Below are positions 16,337-23,833 of a stretch of DNA of 54,924 nt, piece after piece (positions within the stretch are counted from its first letter, which is position 1; each line of letters opens with the position of its first letter). The DNA comes from Paenibacillus sp. MZ04-78.2 (GTDB lineage: Bacteria; Bacillota; Bacilli; Paenibacillales; NBRC-103111): contig NZ_JANAVJ010000035.1 in the NCBI RefSeq assembly GCF_024213375.1, positions 1-54,924 on the forward strand, given 5' to 3'. The position numbers were made by a program, and so were the translations under genes. The notes below the pieces were generated by a model. The model had not been told where the DNA came from, did not search any database, and saw only the letters and a program-made list of their open reading frames with translations.

Positions 16337-17209
16337 ATGAAACCATACGAAATCCGAACTTACCAAGATTCCTGCGAGATTTACGAGTTGATCGAGCACA
16401 GCACCCGTTCGTGGTTCAAAATCGCCCCGGAACGCGGCGGAATTGTCATCAGCTTCGGGACCAAAGGTCAGGAATTGCTTTACTTGGACAAAGCGACGTT
16501 CGACGATCCGAACGCCAATATCCGCGGCGGCATTCCGGTGCTGTTCCCGATTTCCGGGCAGCTCGCGGAAGGCGCCTATGAATGGAACGGACAGCGCTAT
16601 AGCATGAAAAATCACGGCGTCGCCCGCGTCCGCCCTTGGCGTGTCGAATCGACGGATACCAGCGACGGCGCCGCCATTACGTTGACGCTCGCCAGCGACG
16701 CGGAAACGCGGGAATCGTACCCGTTCGACTTCGAGCTTCGCTTTACCTACCGGTTGCGAGACGGTCAATTGACCATTGAGCAGGAATACCGGAACGGCTC
16801 GGCAGAACCGATGCCGATGTACCCCGGATTTCATCCGTATTTTGTCGCCGACCGCAAAGCGCTCGCATACGAAACCGACGCGACGAAATACTTCGACTAC
16901 AACGACGGTACGGAAAAAAGCTATGACGGCCGGGTCATTGATCTCGATAAGCTGCCGGAATCGGTCGTTTTCCTGAACGCGCAGCGACGGGACATTACCT
17001 TCAGCCCGGCGGAGCGCTTGGTCGTGCGGATGACGTACGGCGAGCCGTTCAAATATGTCGTGCTGTGGTCCGTAAGCGGCAAAAGCTTCGTCTGCGTCGA
17101 GCCGTGGATGGCCAAGACCGACGAGTTGAACCGGAAACAAGAGCTGGTGGAAGTGCCGGCGGGCGACGTGCATCGGACGTTCTTGACCATCAGCCGTGTG
17201 TCCGTATAA
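16337..17209 (+). CDS. aldose 1-epimerase family protein
   Basis: A 290-residue galactose-mutarotase-like protein, close to YeaD/LacX-type members. Substrate-binding motifs are visible: RGGIPVLFPISGQL, KNHGVARVRPW, a catalytic His in YPGFHPYF and the catalytic Glu in VCVEPWMAKTDELN. It should interconvert anomers of hexoses or hexose phosphates in the cytoplasm. ATG at 16337 follows AGAAAGGAGACGGACC. It is transcribed alone; a candidate -10 (TAAAAT) is visible just upstream, and a terminator lies right after the stop. Confidence 0.9.
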   Translation: MKPYEIRTYQDSCEIYELIEHSTRSWFKIAPERGGIVISFGTKGQELLYLDKATFDDPNANIRGGIPVLFPISGQLAEGAYEWNGQRYSMKNHGVARVRPWRVESTDTSDGAAITLTLASDAETRESYPFDFELRFTYRLRDGQLTIEQEYRNGSAEPMPMYPGFHPYFVADRKALAYETDATKYFDYNDGTEKSYDGRVIDLDKLPESVVFLNAQRRDITFSPAERLVVRMTYGEPFKYVVLWSVSGKSFVCVEPWMAKTDELNRKQELVEVPAGDVHRTFLTISRVSV

Positions 17210-17214
17210 CAGAT

Positions 17215-17286
17215 AAAAAAGCGGGTATCCCCATCCATGCGACCTTCCTATGGAATGTCGATGATGACGGCGTTACCCGCTTTTTC
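17215..17286 (+). terminator. terminator after the aldose epimerase
   Basis: AAAAAGCGGGTA pairs with TTACCCGCTTTTT across a long loop of about 45 bases, ending in a T-run. Confidence 0.5.
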
Positions 17287-17453
17287 TGCAATACAACTGT
17301 CGAAAAAGTCTGAAAAATCGAAAAACGAATCGAGTTGTGCGCTTACCCGGGAAATATGCCGTTCATTTCCCAGCTCTGCTTCATTTCCCAATTGTCTGTT
17401 ATTGCCCCACTCCCCCACTCTTGGTCATCCGAATGCGGATGGGCGCTCCAGGA

Positions 17454-18098
17454 TCAAAGAGCGGATTGTCCAATCCGGTCTATCGCCTTCAGCACCAGCT
17501 CATAATAAGCCCCCGGATGCGGAACGAAATCCGCAGGTCCGACCGTCCGCTCGACCGGCACCAGCACACCGTTCTCATCCGGTGCGATGCCTTCGATCCG
17601 GATCGGCTCCGATAATGTGCCTTGAGCCAGCTTCCGTACTTGCTCAAGCGGAACCTGGTATAAGCCCGTGACCTCCTCCGGCTGTAAGCGATACCGGGTG
17701 AGCGGCTGCCGATTCACATGTACAAACACATGGCAGAACTCGCGGTCGATGCACGCTGCGGAGATGACGTCCTCCTCGGCAAACAAGCCGCAGGGAACCA
17801 ATGTATCGAACGGAATGCTTAGTCCAAGCTCTTCTTCCAGTTCCCGCACACCGTCTTCGACTCCTTCGCCTGACAACAGATGACCGGCGCAGGACGTATC
17901 GAGCAATGACGGAAACGTATCTTTGCCCGGGTGCCGCTCTTGAAACAGCAGTACCGCGCCCCCATCCGCAGGGTCCACAATCCAGCAATGAAACGTTTGG
18001 TGCCACAGCCCCCAAGCATGAACCTCGGAGCGGGAAGCCCGTCCCAACGGATTCATACGTTCGTCAAAAATGTCAAAGATTTCTTCGCTTGGCGTCAT
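17454..18098 (-). CDS. Nudix hydrolase (YfcD/isopentenyl-isomerase-like)
   Basis: A 214-residue Nudix protein of the type with an N-terminal EIFDIFDE...GRASRSEVHAWGLWHQTFHCW region, as in YfcD and the DR0079 group. The Nudix box is AGHLLSGEGVEDGVRELEEELGL. The REL-EE-LG part is standard, but there are six instead of seven residues between the box Glu and the REL, read directly from the codons. The family hydrolyses nucleoside-diphosphate-linked compounds. A specific substrate cannot be named. ATG at 18098 is preceded by GAGGAGGAACAACGT. It is a single gene, facing away from the DUF2533-like gene. Confidence 0.85.
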   Translation of the reverse strand: MTPSEEIFDIFDERMNPLGRASRSEVHAWGLWHQTFHCWIVDPADGGAVLLFQERHPGKDTFPSLLDTSCAGHLLSGEGVEDGVRELEEELGLSIPFDTLVPCGLFAEEDVISAACIDREFCHVFVHVNRQPLTRYRLQPEEVTGLYQVPLEQVRKLAQGTLSEPIRIEGIAPDENGVLVPVERTVGPADFVPHPGAYYELVLKAIDRIGQSAL

Positions 18099-18457
18099 AC
18101 GTTGTTCCTCCTCAGCGGGCTAAAACTCGTTGCATCCTTCCGTATCACGGCAACCGATTCCTACCCACGTACCGGGTCCACCCGATTCGCAAGCTCCCGT
18201 TCTTATTTTCAAATAACGTTTCTATCATAACCGCTCGGCGAAAGTGCTGTAAATCGCTGTGCAGTGCCTATTTTTTCCACTTGCCTCCTCCGCTCTGTGA
18301 AGAGTGGCGCAAAATGCCGTTCCTCCCGTCTCTATTAAGCCTGCTTGCCGGATACGTGGAAGTACATCGTCATTTGTTTTTGCGGCATTGTCACGCCAAG
18401 CCCCTTATAGTATCATAAATTTTATCCAATTCCGGTCTGCTAAAGGAGCTGCTAATC
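18099..18457. other. 359-base divergent intergenic region
   Basis: It contains the promoter of the DUF2533-like gene near its right end (18388-18416). Otherwise I see neither frames with ribosome binding sites nor a clear structured RNA. Confidence 0.5.
18388..18416 (+). promoter_or_regulatory. promoter of the DUF2533-like gene
   Basis: TTGTCA (18388-18393), 17-base spacer, TATCAT (18411-18416), about 40 bases before the start codon. Confidence 0.5.
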
Positions 18458-18721
18458 TTGAAGAATGTCCATGAAGCCATCACAAACCATACCCGTAAAC
18501 AAAACGCGCACTTGGAACGTTTTCTTGAACTGGAAAACGAACGGGAAACTGCGATTGAAGAAGCGATCGCCTTGTGCATCGCCGGCGAACCGTTCAACGT
18601 CGATGCCATTAACGCGGCGACGGACCGCATCAACCGGCACGCCCGGAACGGCATTTCCCCGACCCGGGTTCATGTCACCCCGGATATGGTGCGCGAAGCC
18701 GCCCGTAAACAGATGAAATAA
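18458..18721 (+). CDS. small DUF2533/YpbS-like protein
   Basis: An 87-residue charged helical protein, starting at a TTG nine bases after AAAGGAG. It reads MKNVHEAITNHTRKQN, then an FLELENERETAIEEAIALC helix, and ends GISPTRVHVTPDMVREAARK. This pattern matches the YpbS/DUF2533 family of Bacillaceae as I remember it. Function is unknown. It has no cysteine motif, signal peptide or membrane segment. It has its own promoter and terminator. Confidence 0.65.
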   Translation: MKNVHEAITNHTRKQNAHLERFLELENERETAIEEAIALCIAGEPFNVDAINAATDRINRHARNGISPTRVHVTPDMVREAARKQMK

Positions 18722-18740
18722 TATCAACAAGTCGCCTGCA

Positions 18741-18786
18741 AAGCCCGGAACCTTTCGATGAATCGATAGGTATTCGGGCTTTTTGT
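18741..18786 (+). terminator. terminator after the DUF2533-like gene
   Basis: AAGCCCG pairs with CGGGCTT, and an inner stem ACCTTTCGAT pairs with ATCGATAGGT (one mismatch). T5 follows. Confidence 0.75.
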
Positions 18787-18805
18787 GACCAGTTTTTTCC
18801 TTGTC

Positions 18806-18835
18806 TTGACATGAAACCTTTTGGTTTCATATAAT
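18806..18835 (+). promoter_or_regulatory. promoter with operator palindrome filling the spacer (SRPBCC-ArsR operon)
   Basis: TTGACA (18806-18811) and TATAAT (18830-18835), both perfect, are separated by 18 bases. The arms ATGAAACC (18811-18818) and GGTTTCAT (18823-18830) form a perfect inverted repeat around TTTT, so bound repressor would cover both hexamers. The ArsR-type protein encoded in the same operon is the natural ligand. Confidence 0.75.
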
Positions 18836-18875
18836 ACGGATGTTCGCACCCACTCACATCGGAGGAATGAATCAT

Positions 18876-19301
18876 ATGGAAAACAATATGCAAAATACGC
18901 TGCCGGAAATTCGCAGAACCGCCCTGCTCAAAGCGCCGATTCAAAAAGTATGGGACGCCGTCGCCACGTCGGAAGGCATTGCCGCGTGGTTCATGCCCAA
19001 CGATTTTCAGCCTGTCCTCGGTTATGAATTCCAATTGAACGCCGGCCCGTTCGGCATGTCCCCCTGCAAAGTAACGGAGCTCGATCCTCCGAACCGCCTT
19101 TCGTTCCGTTGGGGGAAAGATTGGACAATTGTGTTCGAGCTGACGGAGAAGGACGGACAGACGGAATTTACGCTCATTCACTCCGGCTGGGACGCCGACA
19201 AGGTTACCGAATTCGGGCAACCGCATCAAGCCGTACGCGACACAATGGACAAAGGCTGGGGCGGCATTGTGCAGAAGCTCGTTACCTTCGTCGAGGGCTG
19301 A
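18876..19301 (+). CDS. SRPBCC/AHSA1-domain protein
   Basis: A 141-residue START-like protein of the AHSA1 (Aha1 C-terminal) type: IRRTALLKAPIQKVWDAVATSEGIAAWFMPNDF, continuing to a final amphipathic helix (GWGGIVQKLVTFVEG). Such proteins have a deep hydrophobic ligand cavity and are often encoded directly before an ArsR-type repressor, as here, with one base between stop and next start. The ligand is unknown. ATG at 18876 follows GGAGGAATGAATCAT. An ATG closer to the Shine-Dalgarno sequence (18867) is less likely. Expression is expected to be controlled by the palindromic promoter. Confidence 0.85.
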   Translation: MENNMQNTLPEIRRTALLKAPIQKVWDAVATSEGIAAWFMPNDFQPVLGYEFQLNAGPFGMSPCKVTELDPPNRLSFRWGKDWTIVFELTEKDGQTEFTLIHSGWDADKVTEFGQPHQAVRDTMDKGWGGIVQKLVTFVEG

Positions 19302-19302
19302 C

Positions 19303-19683
19303 ATGGCTGACCCTTCGCGCAAGCCTGATGTCTTTCAGGCGATAGCCGACCCGACGCGCCGCCAGCTGCTCAGCATGCTGGGAGAGCGGGAAATGCCCGT
19401 TACCGTGATCAGCGGCCACTTTCCGATGAGCCGGACGGCCGTATCCAAGCATCTGCGCATTTTGGCTGATGCCGGACTGGTCAAAGAAAGAAAAGTCGGC
19501 CGCGAAACGCGGTACCGGCTGGAGCCCGAGCCGCTGCTCGAATTGAAGCGGTGGCTGGCCTATTACGAAAGATACTGGGACAACAAGCTGCTGGCGCTGC
19601 AGCGTTTTGTCGAAGGCGACGAAACGGATGGCACGATCGCCCTCGTTGCTCCGGAAGAAGACGGTACCCGCACGGCAGAATAA
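19303..19683 (+). CDS. ArsR-family transcriptional regulator
   Basis: A 126-residue winged-helix repressor: FQAIADPTRRQLLSML, then ISGHFPMSRTAVSKHLRILADAGLV (recognition helix) and the wing ERKVGRETRYRLE. It belongs to the metal-independent SRPBCC-linked ArsR group: no CxC metal site is present. The C-terminal part (ELKRWLAYYERYWDNKL) is the standard dimer helix of this group. It very likely autoregulates the two-gene operon through the spacer palindrome at 18811-18830. The start at 19303 lies one base past the SRPBCC stop, so translation is coupled. Confidence 0.9.
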   Translation: MADPSRKPDVFQAIADPTRRQLLSMLGEREMPVTVISGHFPMSRTAVSKHLRILADAGLVKERKVGRETRYRLEPEPLLELKRWLAYYERYWDNKLLALQRFVEGDETDGTIALVAPEEDGTRTAE

Positions 19684-19694
19684 GGTTTCACGAG

Positions 19695-19730
19695 AAAGAG
19701 AGGCGCTTCCGCAGCCTCTCTTTGCTTTTT
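19695..19730 (+). terminator. terminator after the ArsR gene
   Basis: AAAGAGAGGC pairs with GCCTCTCTTT, followed by GCTTTTT. Confidence 0.75.
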
Positions 19731-19752
19731 CGCAATGCCGTGTAAACTAGAC

Positions 19753-20109
19753 TTATGATGTTGCATGTTCATCAAAACGTTCAGAAACTTGCGGGTCATA
19801 CAAAGGACAACCATATTTCAGTAAAATATCTATTAGTTTATTCATATCGTCGCCAGATACACCATAACAATCAACTCTCACAAATTGTTCTGTTGTGAAT
19901 AGTTGAAATGCACCTTTACCGTCTTTTTCAAAATCATGGTTAGTGATTGTCCAATCGCTAAACTCTTCTTTAATATCCTTAATAATTTGAGATATTGGCA
20001 AAATCTCTAATCCATCAACAAAGTCGCCATCGCTTAATTTTTCGTATACTTGTTGATTATCGAGATAAATACCTTCTTTGTATTTCCAAAAGTCTAAATC
20101 ATAACTCAT
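19753..20109 (-). CDS. hypothetical protein, immunity-like, in an AT-rich island
   Basis: A 118-residue acidic protein starting MSYDLDFWKYKEG and containing IKDIKEEFSDW and FVRVDCYGVSGDDMNKLIDILLKYGCPLYDPQ. I do not recognise a named family, but composition, size and the SMI1/KNR4-like neighbour suggest an immunity protein of a polymorphic-toxin system. ATG at 20109 follows GGAGGCGTGGAT. It is clearly more AT-rich than the flanking genes. No toxin gene is present in the window, so the pair is orphaned here. Confidence 0.65.
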   Translation of the reverse strand: MSYDLDFWKYKEGIYLDNQQVYEKLSDGDFVDGLEILPISQIIKDIKEEFSDWTITNHDFEKDGKGAFQLFTTEQFVRVDCYGVSGDDMNKLIDILLKYGCPLYDPQVSERFDEHATS

Positions 20110-20207
20110 ATCCACGCCTCCAGATATTTAAAGTTGCTACGATAAATAATAGCCCTTACCTCCACCAATTTAAAAAATTTAGCATAGCCACATGAAACTA
20201 AGAAAAT

Positions 20208-20711
20208 TTAATCGTTTTTTAGGTAATCCCAATAAACTGCATTATTGATTGCCTCATCACATGCAATGCCTTGCTCAGCCAAATCAAATATAAATTCTTT
20301 AAAATTGCTTGCAATGATTTCTAAATCATCAATAGTCTCCACATAAGAATCATGTGGCAAAATAGCAATTTTACCAGTTTTTTTTATGATGCAAACTGTA
20401 CTCCCGTCACCTAACCCGCCGATAGGAAAAACATTATCTTCTGAAATATTGATTTCTTCTTCATCTGAATACTCTGCTATAAATCCAGGATATGCCCATG
20501 TTAATTCCTCTAAAGTGTAAACCCAGGGGTCAACAAAATGACAGCCACCAAACTCCTTTAATAAATAGCGATAATCCGCAGGGATTAGATTAAATTTATT
20601 TTCAAAATCAGTTAATTCCTTTTCAGATTCAGGGCGATACTTATGGTGAGGGTCAATAATAGTGCCGTATGCTTTTTTTAATAAATTTATCTCGTCTATT
20701 GATAATTCCAT
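20208..20711 (-). CDS. SMI1/KNR4-family immunity-type protein
   Basis: A 167-residue acidic protein with the SMI1/KNR4 pattern: ESEKELTDFENKFNLIPADYRYLLKEFGG near the N-terminus (helix, then the PxxYxxFL-like segment), followed by FPIGGLGDGSTVCI and a C-terminal helix. In bacteria this superfamily serves mostly as immunity protein against secreted nucleases and other toxins. ATG at 20711 follows AGGAG eight bases earlier. Like its downstream neighbour it is AT-rich, indicating a shared foreign origin. No cognate toxin lies next to it. Confidence 0.8.
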   Translation of the reverse strand: MELSIDEINLLKKAYGTIIDPHHKYRPESEKELTDFENKFNLIPADYRYLLKEFGGCHFVDPWVYTLEELTWAYPGFIAEYSDEEEINISEDNVFPIGGLGDGSTVCIIKKTGKIAILPHDSYVETIDDLEIIASNFKEFIFDLAEQGIACDEAINNAVYWDYLKND

Positions 20712-20795
20712 TAGTGCTACTCCTGTTCAAACTATAAATTTTCCCTAAATATAACATAGTTTTGCTTTTGCGTACAAAACAATTCTAATGAACAA

Positions 20796-21356
20796 TTGCT
20801 TATAGCAGCCGTATTCGACTGGTTTGACGGCGAATGTCTGCATTCGCATTGGTCCTTTCCCCCGCCGCAAAAATATACGCATCCGGATTCTCCGTTTTTC
20901 CGTTTCCGGCAGCTGTCTGTCGAAGAACGGCTACGTTCGCTGGATTGTATCTTTTCGTTCCACGTAGATGTGGAAGCGAGCGGTTATGTCGCTGTCGATT
21001 TTTATGACGGCAGCATCTTGTACGATTTCAAAAATAACGTGACGAAAATTTGCGATATTGACTTTTACCAGAAAAAGCCTTTTATCAATACGATGGGCCG
21101 GTTATGGGGCTCCTCCCGCTTCATGTCGCCCGAGGAATTTGAGCTCGGCGCAGACATTGACAAACGAACCAATGTTTTTAACATGGGAGCGATCGCGTTC
21201 GGCCTGCTTGGCGGGGAACGGGATCGCTCCTATTCGAAATGGGAAGCGGGCGAGAAGCTGTACGAAACGGCTCTGCGCGCCGTTCGTCCGGACCGGAACG
21301 AACGCTACGCTTCGGTTGCCGAGTTTTACGCCGCTTGGAATGCTGCTCGGGTATAG
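20796..21356 (+). pseudogene. kinase-like protein lacking its N-lobe
   Basis: A 186-codon open remainder of a protein-kinase-like gene. The C-lobe is readable: the catalytic-loop equivalent in GYVAVDFYDGSILYDF, a DFG-equivalent in ICDIDFY, an APE-like SSRFMSPEEF and the F-helix DKRTNVFNMGAIAFGLLGG. The glycine loop and the VAIK region are missing. The frame begins at the border of the AT-rich island and has no ribosome binding site, only an internal TTG. It looks truncated at the 5' end by the insertion or replacement that brought in the two immunity-type genes. A shortened but still expressed protein cannot be excluded. Confidence 0.65.
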
Positions 21357-21411
21357 GCGGAAAATGTTAAGGAAACCCTAACCGTGTTCAAGCAACCGGA
21401 GGTGATTCCCC

Positions 21412-21618
21412 ATGACCAAACTAACGTTGGCTCCGCATGAAATGATGGAGGTTCACGAGTTGTTTAATTTTAAAACGATCTGTCTGGCCAAATCGAAAAT
21501 GATGCAGGGACTCGTTTTTGACCAAGAGCTGAAAGCCTTAATGCAAAAGGACGTCGAGCATTCCGTCAAAGCGCTCCAGGATCTGCAAAGCCTTTATCCT
21601 GCAACCCCAATTCAATAA
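21412..21618 (+). CDS. yraG: small spore-coat-type protein (YraG-like)
   Basis: A 68-residue protein: HEMMEVHELFNFKTICLAKSKMMQGLVFDQELKALM then a short tail. It is the N-terminal-helix type of the CotF/YraG group. The five-gene order small protein, CotF-like, alcohol dehydrogenase, small protein, CotF-like matches the B. subtilis yraG-yraF-adhB-yraE-yraD operon, whose members are sporulation genes. ATG at 21412 follows CCGGAGGTGATTCCCC. The paralogue at 23192 is clearly related (ETLDLHEIAAFKTICMTKSATMRGLV). Location in the spore coat is inferred from the family. Confidence 0.75.
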   Translation: MTKLTLAPHEMMEVHELFNFKTICLAKSKMMQGLVFDQELKALMQKDVEHSVKALQDLQSLYPATPIQ

Positions 21619-21637
21619 AACGGCGGTGAACGATACG

Positions 21638-22000
21638 ATGAATAAAGACGACTTGGACCCGATCAATGCCGAAGGCATGCCGAACTTGGCCGACTCCGCG
21701 CTTGCGCTCGATTTCTTAATGTCGGCGAAGACCGGCGTTCGCAACTGCGCGATCGCCTTGTCCGAAACGGCAACAGCCGAGGTAAGAACGCTGCTGCGCC
21801 GTCTTTTATCCGAAGCTCTGGATTTGCATGAAGAAATTTCGCAGCTGATGATCCGCAAAAAATGGCTGTACCCCAATCGGGTTAACGAACAGTTCAAGCT
21901 GGATCTGACATCAGCGAAGACGACGATGCAGATCGCGGAAATGCAGCTTTTCCCGAAAGATACTTCCCGCTTAGGCTTGTTCGCGACCCCGGAAAAATAA
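21638..22000 (+). CDS. yraF: CotF-like spore coat protein (YraF-like)
   Basis: A 120-residue protein with the CotF domain: DSALALDFLMSAKTGVRNCAIALSETATAEVRTLLRRLL and DLHEEISQLMIRKKWLYP, a ferritin-like two-helix pattern with ending YPNRVNEQFKLD. It lies 19 bases after the YraG-like gene and 20 before adhB, so it is in the same operon. ATG at 21638 is preferred over the GTG twelve bases earlier, which is part of the Shine-Dalgarno region GGCGGTGA. A second copy follows the dehydrogenase. Confidence 0.75.
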   Translation: MNKDDLDPINAEGMPNLADSALALDFLMSAKTGVRNCAIALSETATAEVRTLLRRLLSEALDLHEEISQLMIRKKWLYPNRVNEQFKLDLTSAKTTMQIAEMQLFPKDTSRLGLFATPEK

Positions 22001-22020
22001 TCTTTGGAGGAGCCCACACC

Positions 22021-23157
22021 ATGAAAGCCGTTACGTATCAAGGCATCAAGAACGTGCAGGTCAAGCAGGTACAAGACCCGAAGCTCGAAAAAGCGGACGA
22101 CATTATCGTCAAGCTGACCACCACGGCGGTCTGCGGATCGGACCTGCACCTCATCCATGGCATGATTCCCAATCTCCCCACGGATTATATCATCGGCCAT
22201 GAGCCGATGGGCATTGTGGAAGAGGTCGGTCCCGAAGTGACGAAGGTAAAAAAAGGCGACCGGGTCGTCATCCCGTTTAATGTAAGTTGCGGCGAATGCT
22301 ACTATTGTAAAAATCAACTGGAAAGCCAATGCGACAATTCGAATCCGAATGGGGACATGGGCGGCTTTTTTGGCTACTCCGAAACGACCGGCGGTTACCC
22401 CGGAGGGCAAGCCGAATATATGCGGGTTCCTTATGCCAACTTCGTCCCCTTCCGTCTTCCGGAAAACTGCGAAGTAGAAGACGAGAAGCTGTGTCTGATC
22501 GCCGATGCCATGCCAACGGCCTTTTGGAGCGTCGACAATGCCGGAGTGAAGAGCGGGGATACGGTCATCGTGCTGGGGTGCGGCCCGGTCGGGCTCCTGG
22601 CGCAAAAATTCGCTTGGCTCAAAGGAGCGAAACGCGTCATCGCCGTCGATTACGTGGATTACCGGCTGGAGCATGCGAAACGGCACAATCAAGCGGAAAC
22701 CGTCAATTTCGAGCAGGAGGAACATATCGGCAGCCATTTGAAAGAAATAACCCACGGCGGAGCCGATGTCGTCATCGACTGCGTAGGGATGGACGGAAAG
22801 ATGACCCCGCTGGAGTTTCTAGCGTCTGGCCTCAAGCTTCAAGGCGGTTCGCTGGGAGCCGTCGTCATCGCCTCCCAAGCCGTTCGCAAAGGCGGAATGA
22901 TCCAAATTACCGGCGTTTACGGAGCCCGCTACAACGCTTTCCCGCTGGGGGACATTTTCCAACGGAACGTAAACATTCGTTCGGGTCAAGCGCCGGTCAT
23001 CCATTATATGCCGCATATGTACAATTTAATTGCGGAAGGTAAGGTCGATCCCGGGGACCTAATTACTCACGTGCTGCCGCTGGATCAAGCGAAGGACGGC
23101 TACGAGGTATTCGACACGAAGACGGACGGCTGCATCAAAGTCGTTCTGAAGCCCTGA
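22021..23157 (+). CDS. adhB: zinc-dependent alcohol dehydrogenase (AdhB-like)
   Basis: A 378-residue medium-chain dehydrogenase. Catalytic zinc ligands lie in AVCGSDLH and GHEPMG; the structural zinc loop is CGECYYCKNQLESQC; the Rossmann motif is VLGCGPVGLLAQ. It fits the formaldehyde-dehydrogenase-like glutathione-independent group and has the length of B. subtilis AdhB. It should oxidise an alcohol with NAD. Sitting between two CotF-type pairs, it is probably made during sporulation. ATG at 22021 follows TTGGAGGAGCCCACACC. Confidence 0.9.
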   Translation: MKAVTYQGIKNVQVKQVQDPKLEKADDIIVKLTTTAVCGSDLHLIHGMIPNLPTDYIIGHEPMGIVEEVGPEVTKVKKGDRVVIPFNVSCGECYYCKNQLESQCDNSNPNGDMGGFFGYSETTGGYPGGQAEYMRVPYANFVPFRLPENCEVEDEKLCLIADAMPTAFWSVDNAGVKSGDTVIVLGCGPVGLLAQKFAWLKGAKRVIAVDYVDYRLEHAKRHNQAETVNFEQEEHIGSHLKEITHGGADVVIDCVGMDGKMTPLEFLASGLKLQGGSLGAVVIASQAVRKGGMIQITGVYGARYNAFPLGDIFQRNVNIRSGQAPVIHYMPHMYNLIAEGKVDPGDLITHVLPLDQAKDGYEVFDTKTDGCIKVVLKP

Positions 23158-23191
23158 ATCATTCCGAACTGAACGTGGAGGGGAACCCATC

Positions 23192-23392
23192 ATGAAAAAA
23201 ACGTACGGCCTGCACGAAACGTTGGATCTGCACGAAATCGCGGCCTTCAAGACGATTTGCATGACCAAATCGGCGACGATGCGGGGTCTTGTTTCGGACG
23301 AAGACTTGAGGCAGCTTTTGGAGCAGGACGTCCAGCTGTCGACCCGGCAGCTGCAAGAGCTGGACGCATTGCTGGCCAATGTCAACGTATAG
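23192..23392 (+). CDS. yraE: small spore-coat-type protein (YraE-like)
   Basis: A 66-residue paralogue of the protein at 21412: same LHE.. AFKTICMTKSATMRGLV core and C-terminal helix (LLEQDVQLSTRQLQELDALL). It starts with ATG after GTGGAGGGGAACCCATC and precedes the YraD-like gene by 15 bases. By position it corresponds to yraE of B. subtilis. Confidence 0.75.
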   Translation: MKKTYGLHETLDLHEIAAFKTICMTKSATMRGLVSDEDLRQLLEQDVQLSTRQLQELDALLANVNV

Positions 23393-23407
23393 AAAAGGAG
23401 CGGACGC

Positions 23408-23704
23408 ATGAACACGCTGATCAAAAATTTAACCGGCATGGGCACGATGACTGATCAGGTTATTGCTATGGATTTCTTAATCGCCGCCAAAACCGGCATT
23501 CAAAATTACGCCATCGCGCTGACGGAAACCGCCAGTCCGGACATCAAAACGGTCCTGCGCAGGCAGCTGGACGAGGCGATCTCGACCCACGAGCAGATCA
23601 CGAACTACATGATGCGCAAAGAGTATTACCGTCCGTATCATATTCCGGAACAAATCGAGCTGGATCGGAAAAATATTCAAACGGCGTTAAATCTGCCGAC
23701 TTAA
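23408..23704 (+). CDS. yraD: CotF-like spore coat protein (YraD-like)
   Basis: A 98-residue CotF-domain protein: VIAMDFLIAAKTGIQNYAIALTETASPDIKTVLRRQL and THEQITNYMMRKEYYRPY. It is shorter than its paralogue at 21638 because the N-terminal and C-terminal tails are trimmed. The size agrees with B. subtilis YraD, a forespore-made protein. ATG follows AAAAGGAGCGGACGC. It is the last gene of the operon, followed by a terminator. Confidence 0.8.
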   Translation: MNTLIKNLTGMGTMTDQVIAMDFLIAAKTGIQNYAIALTETASPDIKTVLRRQLDEAISTHEQITNYMMRKEYYRPYHIPEQIELDRKNIQTALNLPT

Positions 23705-23720
23705 TCTCCTTACCGCTAAC

Positions 23721-23762
23721 AAAAAGAGGATTCCCATGGGACTTCACGGGTATCCTCTTTCA
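23721..23762 (+). terminator. terminator of the yraG-yraD-type operon
   Basis: AAAGAGGAT and CCCATG pair with ATCCTCTTT and CACGGG with small mismatches. A T-rich tail follows. Confidence 0.65.
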
Positions 23763-23833
23763 CCTTCTTTGTAGCAATCTTGGCAGATCAGCGCGCCAAG
23801 GCCGAAGACGCTTCGCGTTTCATACGACAGCGG

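Noticed and set aside
16298..17173. 291-codon minus-strand frame opposite the aldose epimerase
   Set aside because: The plus-strand gene has family motifs, ribosome binding site and terminator; this frame is its shadow.
21538..22755. 405-codon minus-strand frame opposite the coat/adhB genes
   Set aside because: It spans several well-supported plus-strand genes and their gaps, so it is a shadow.
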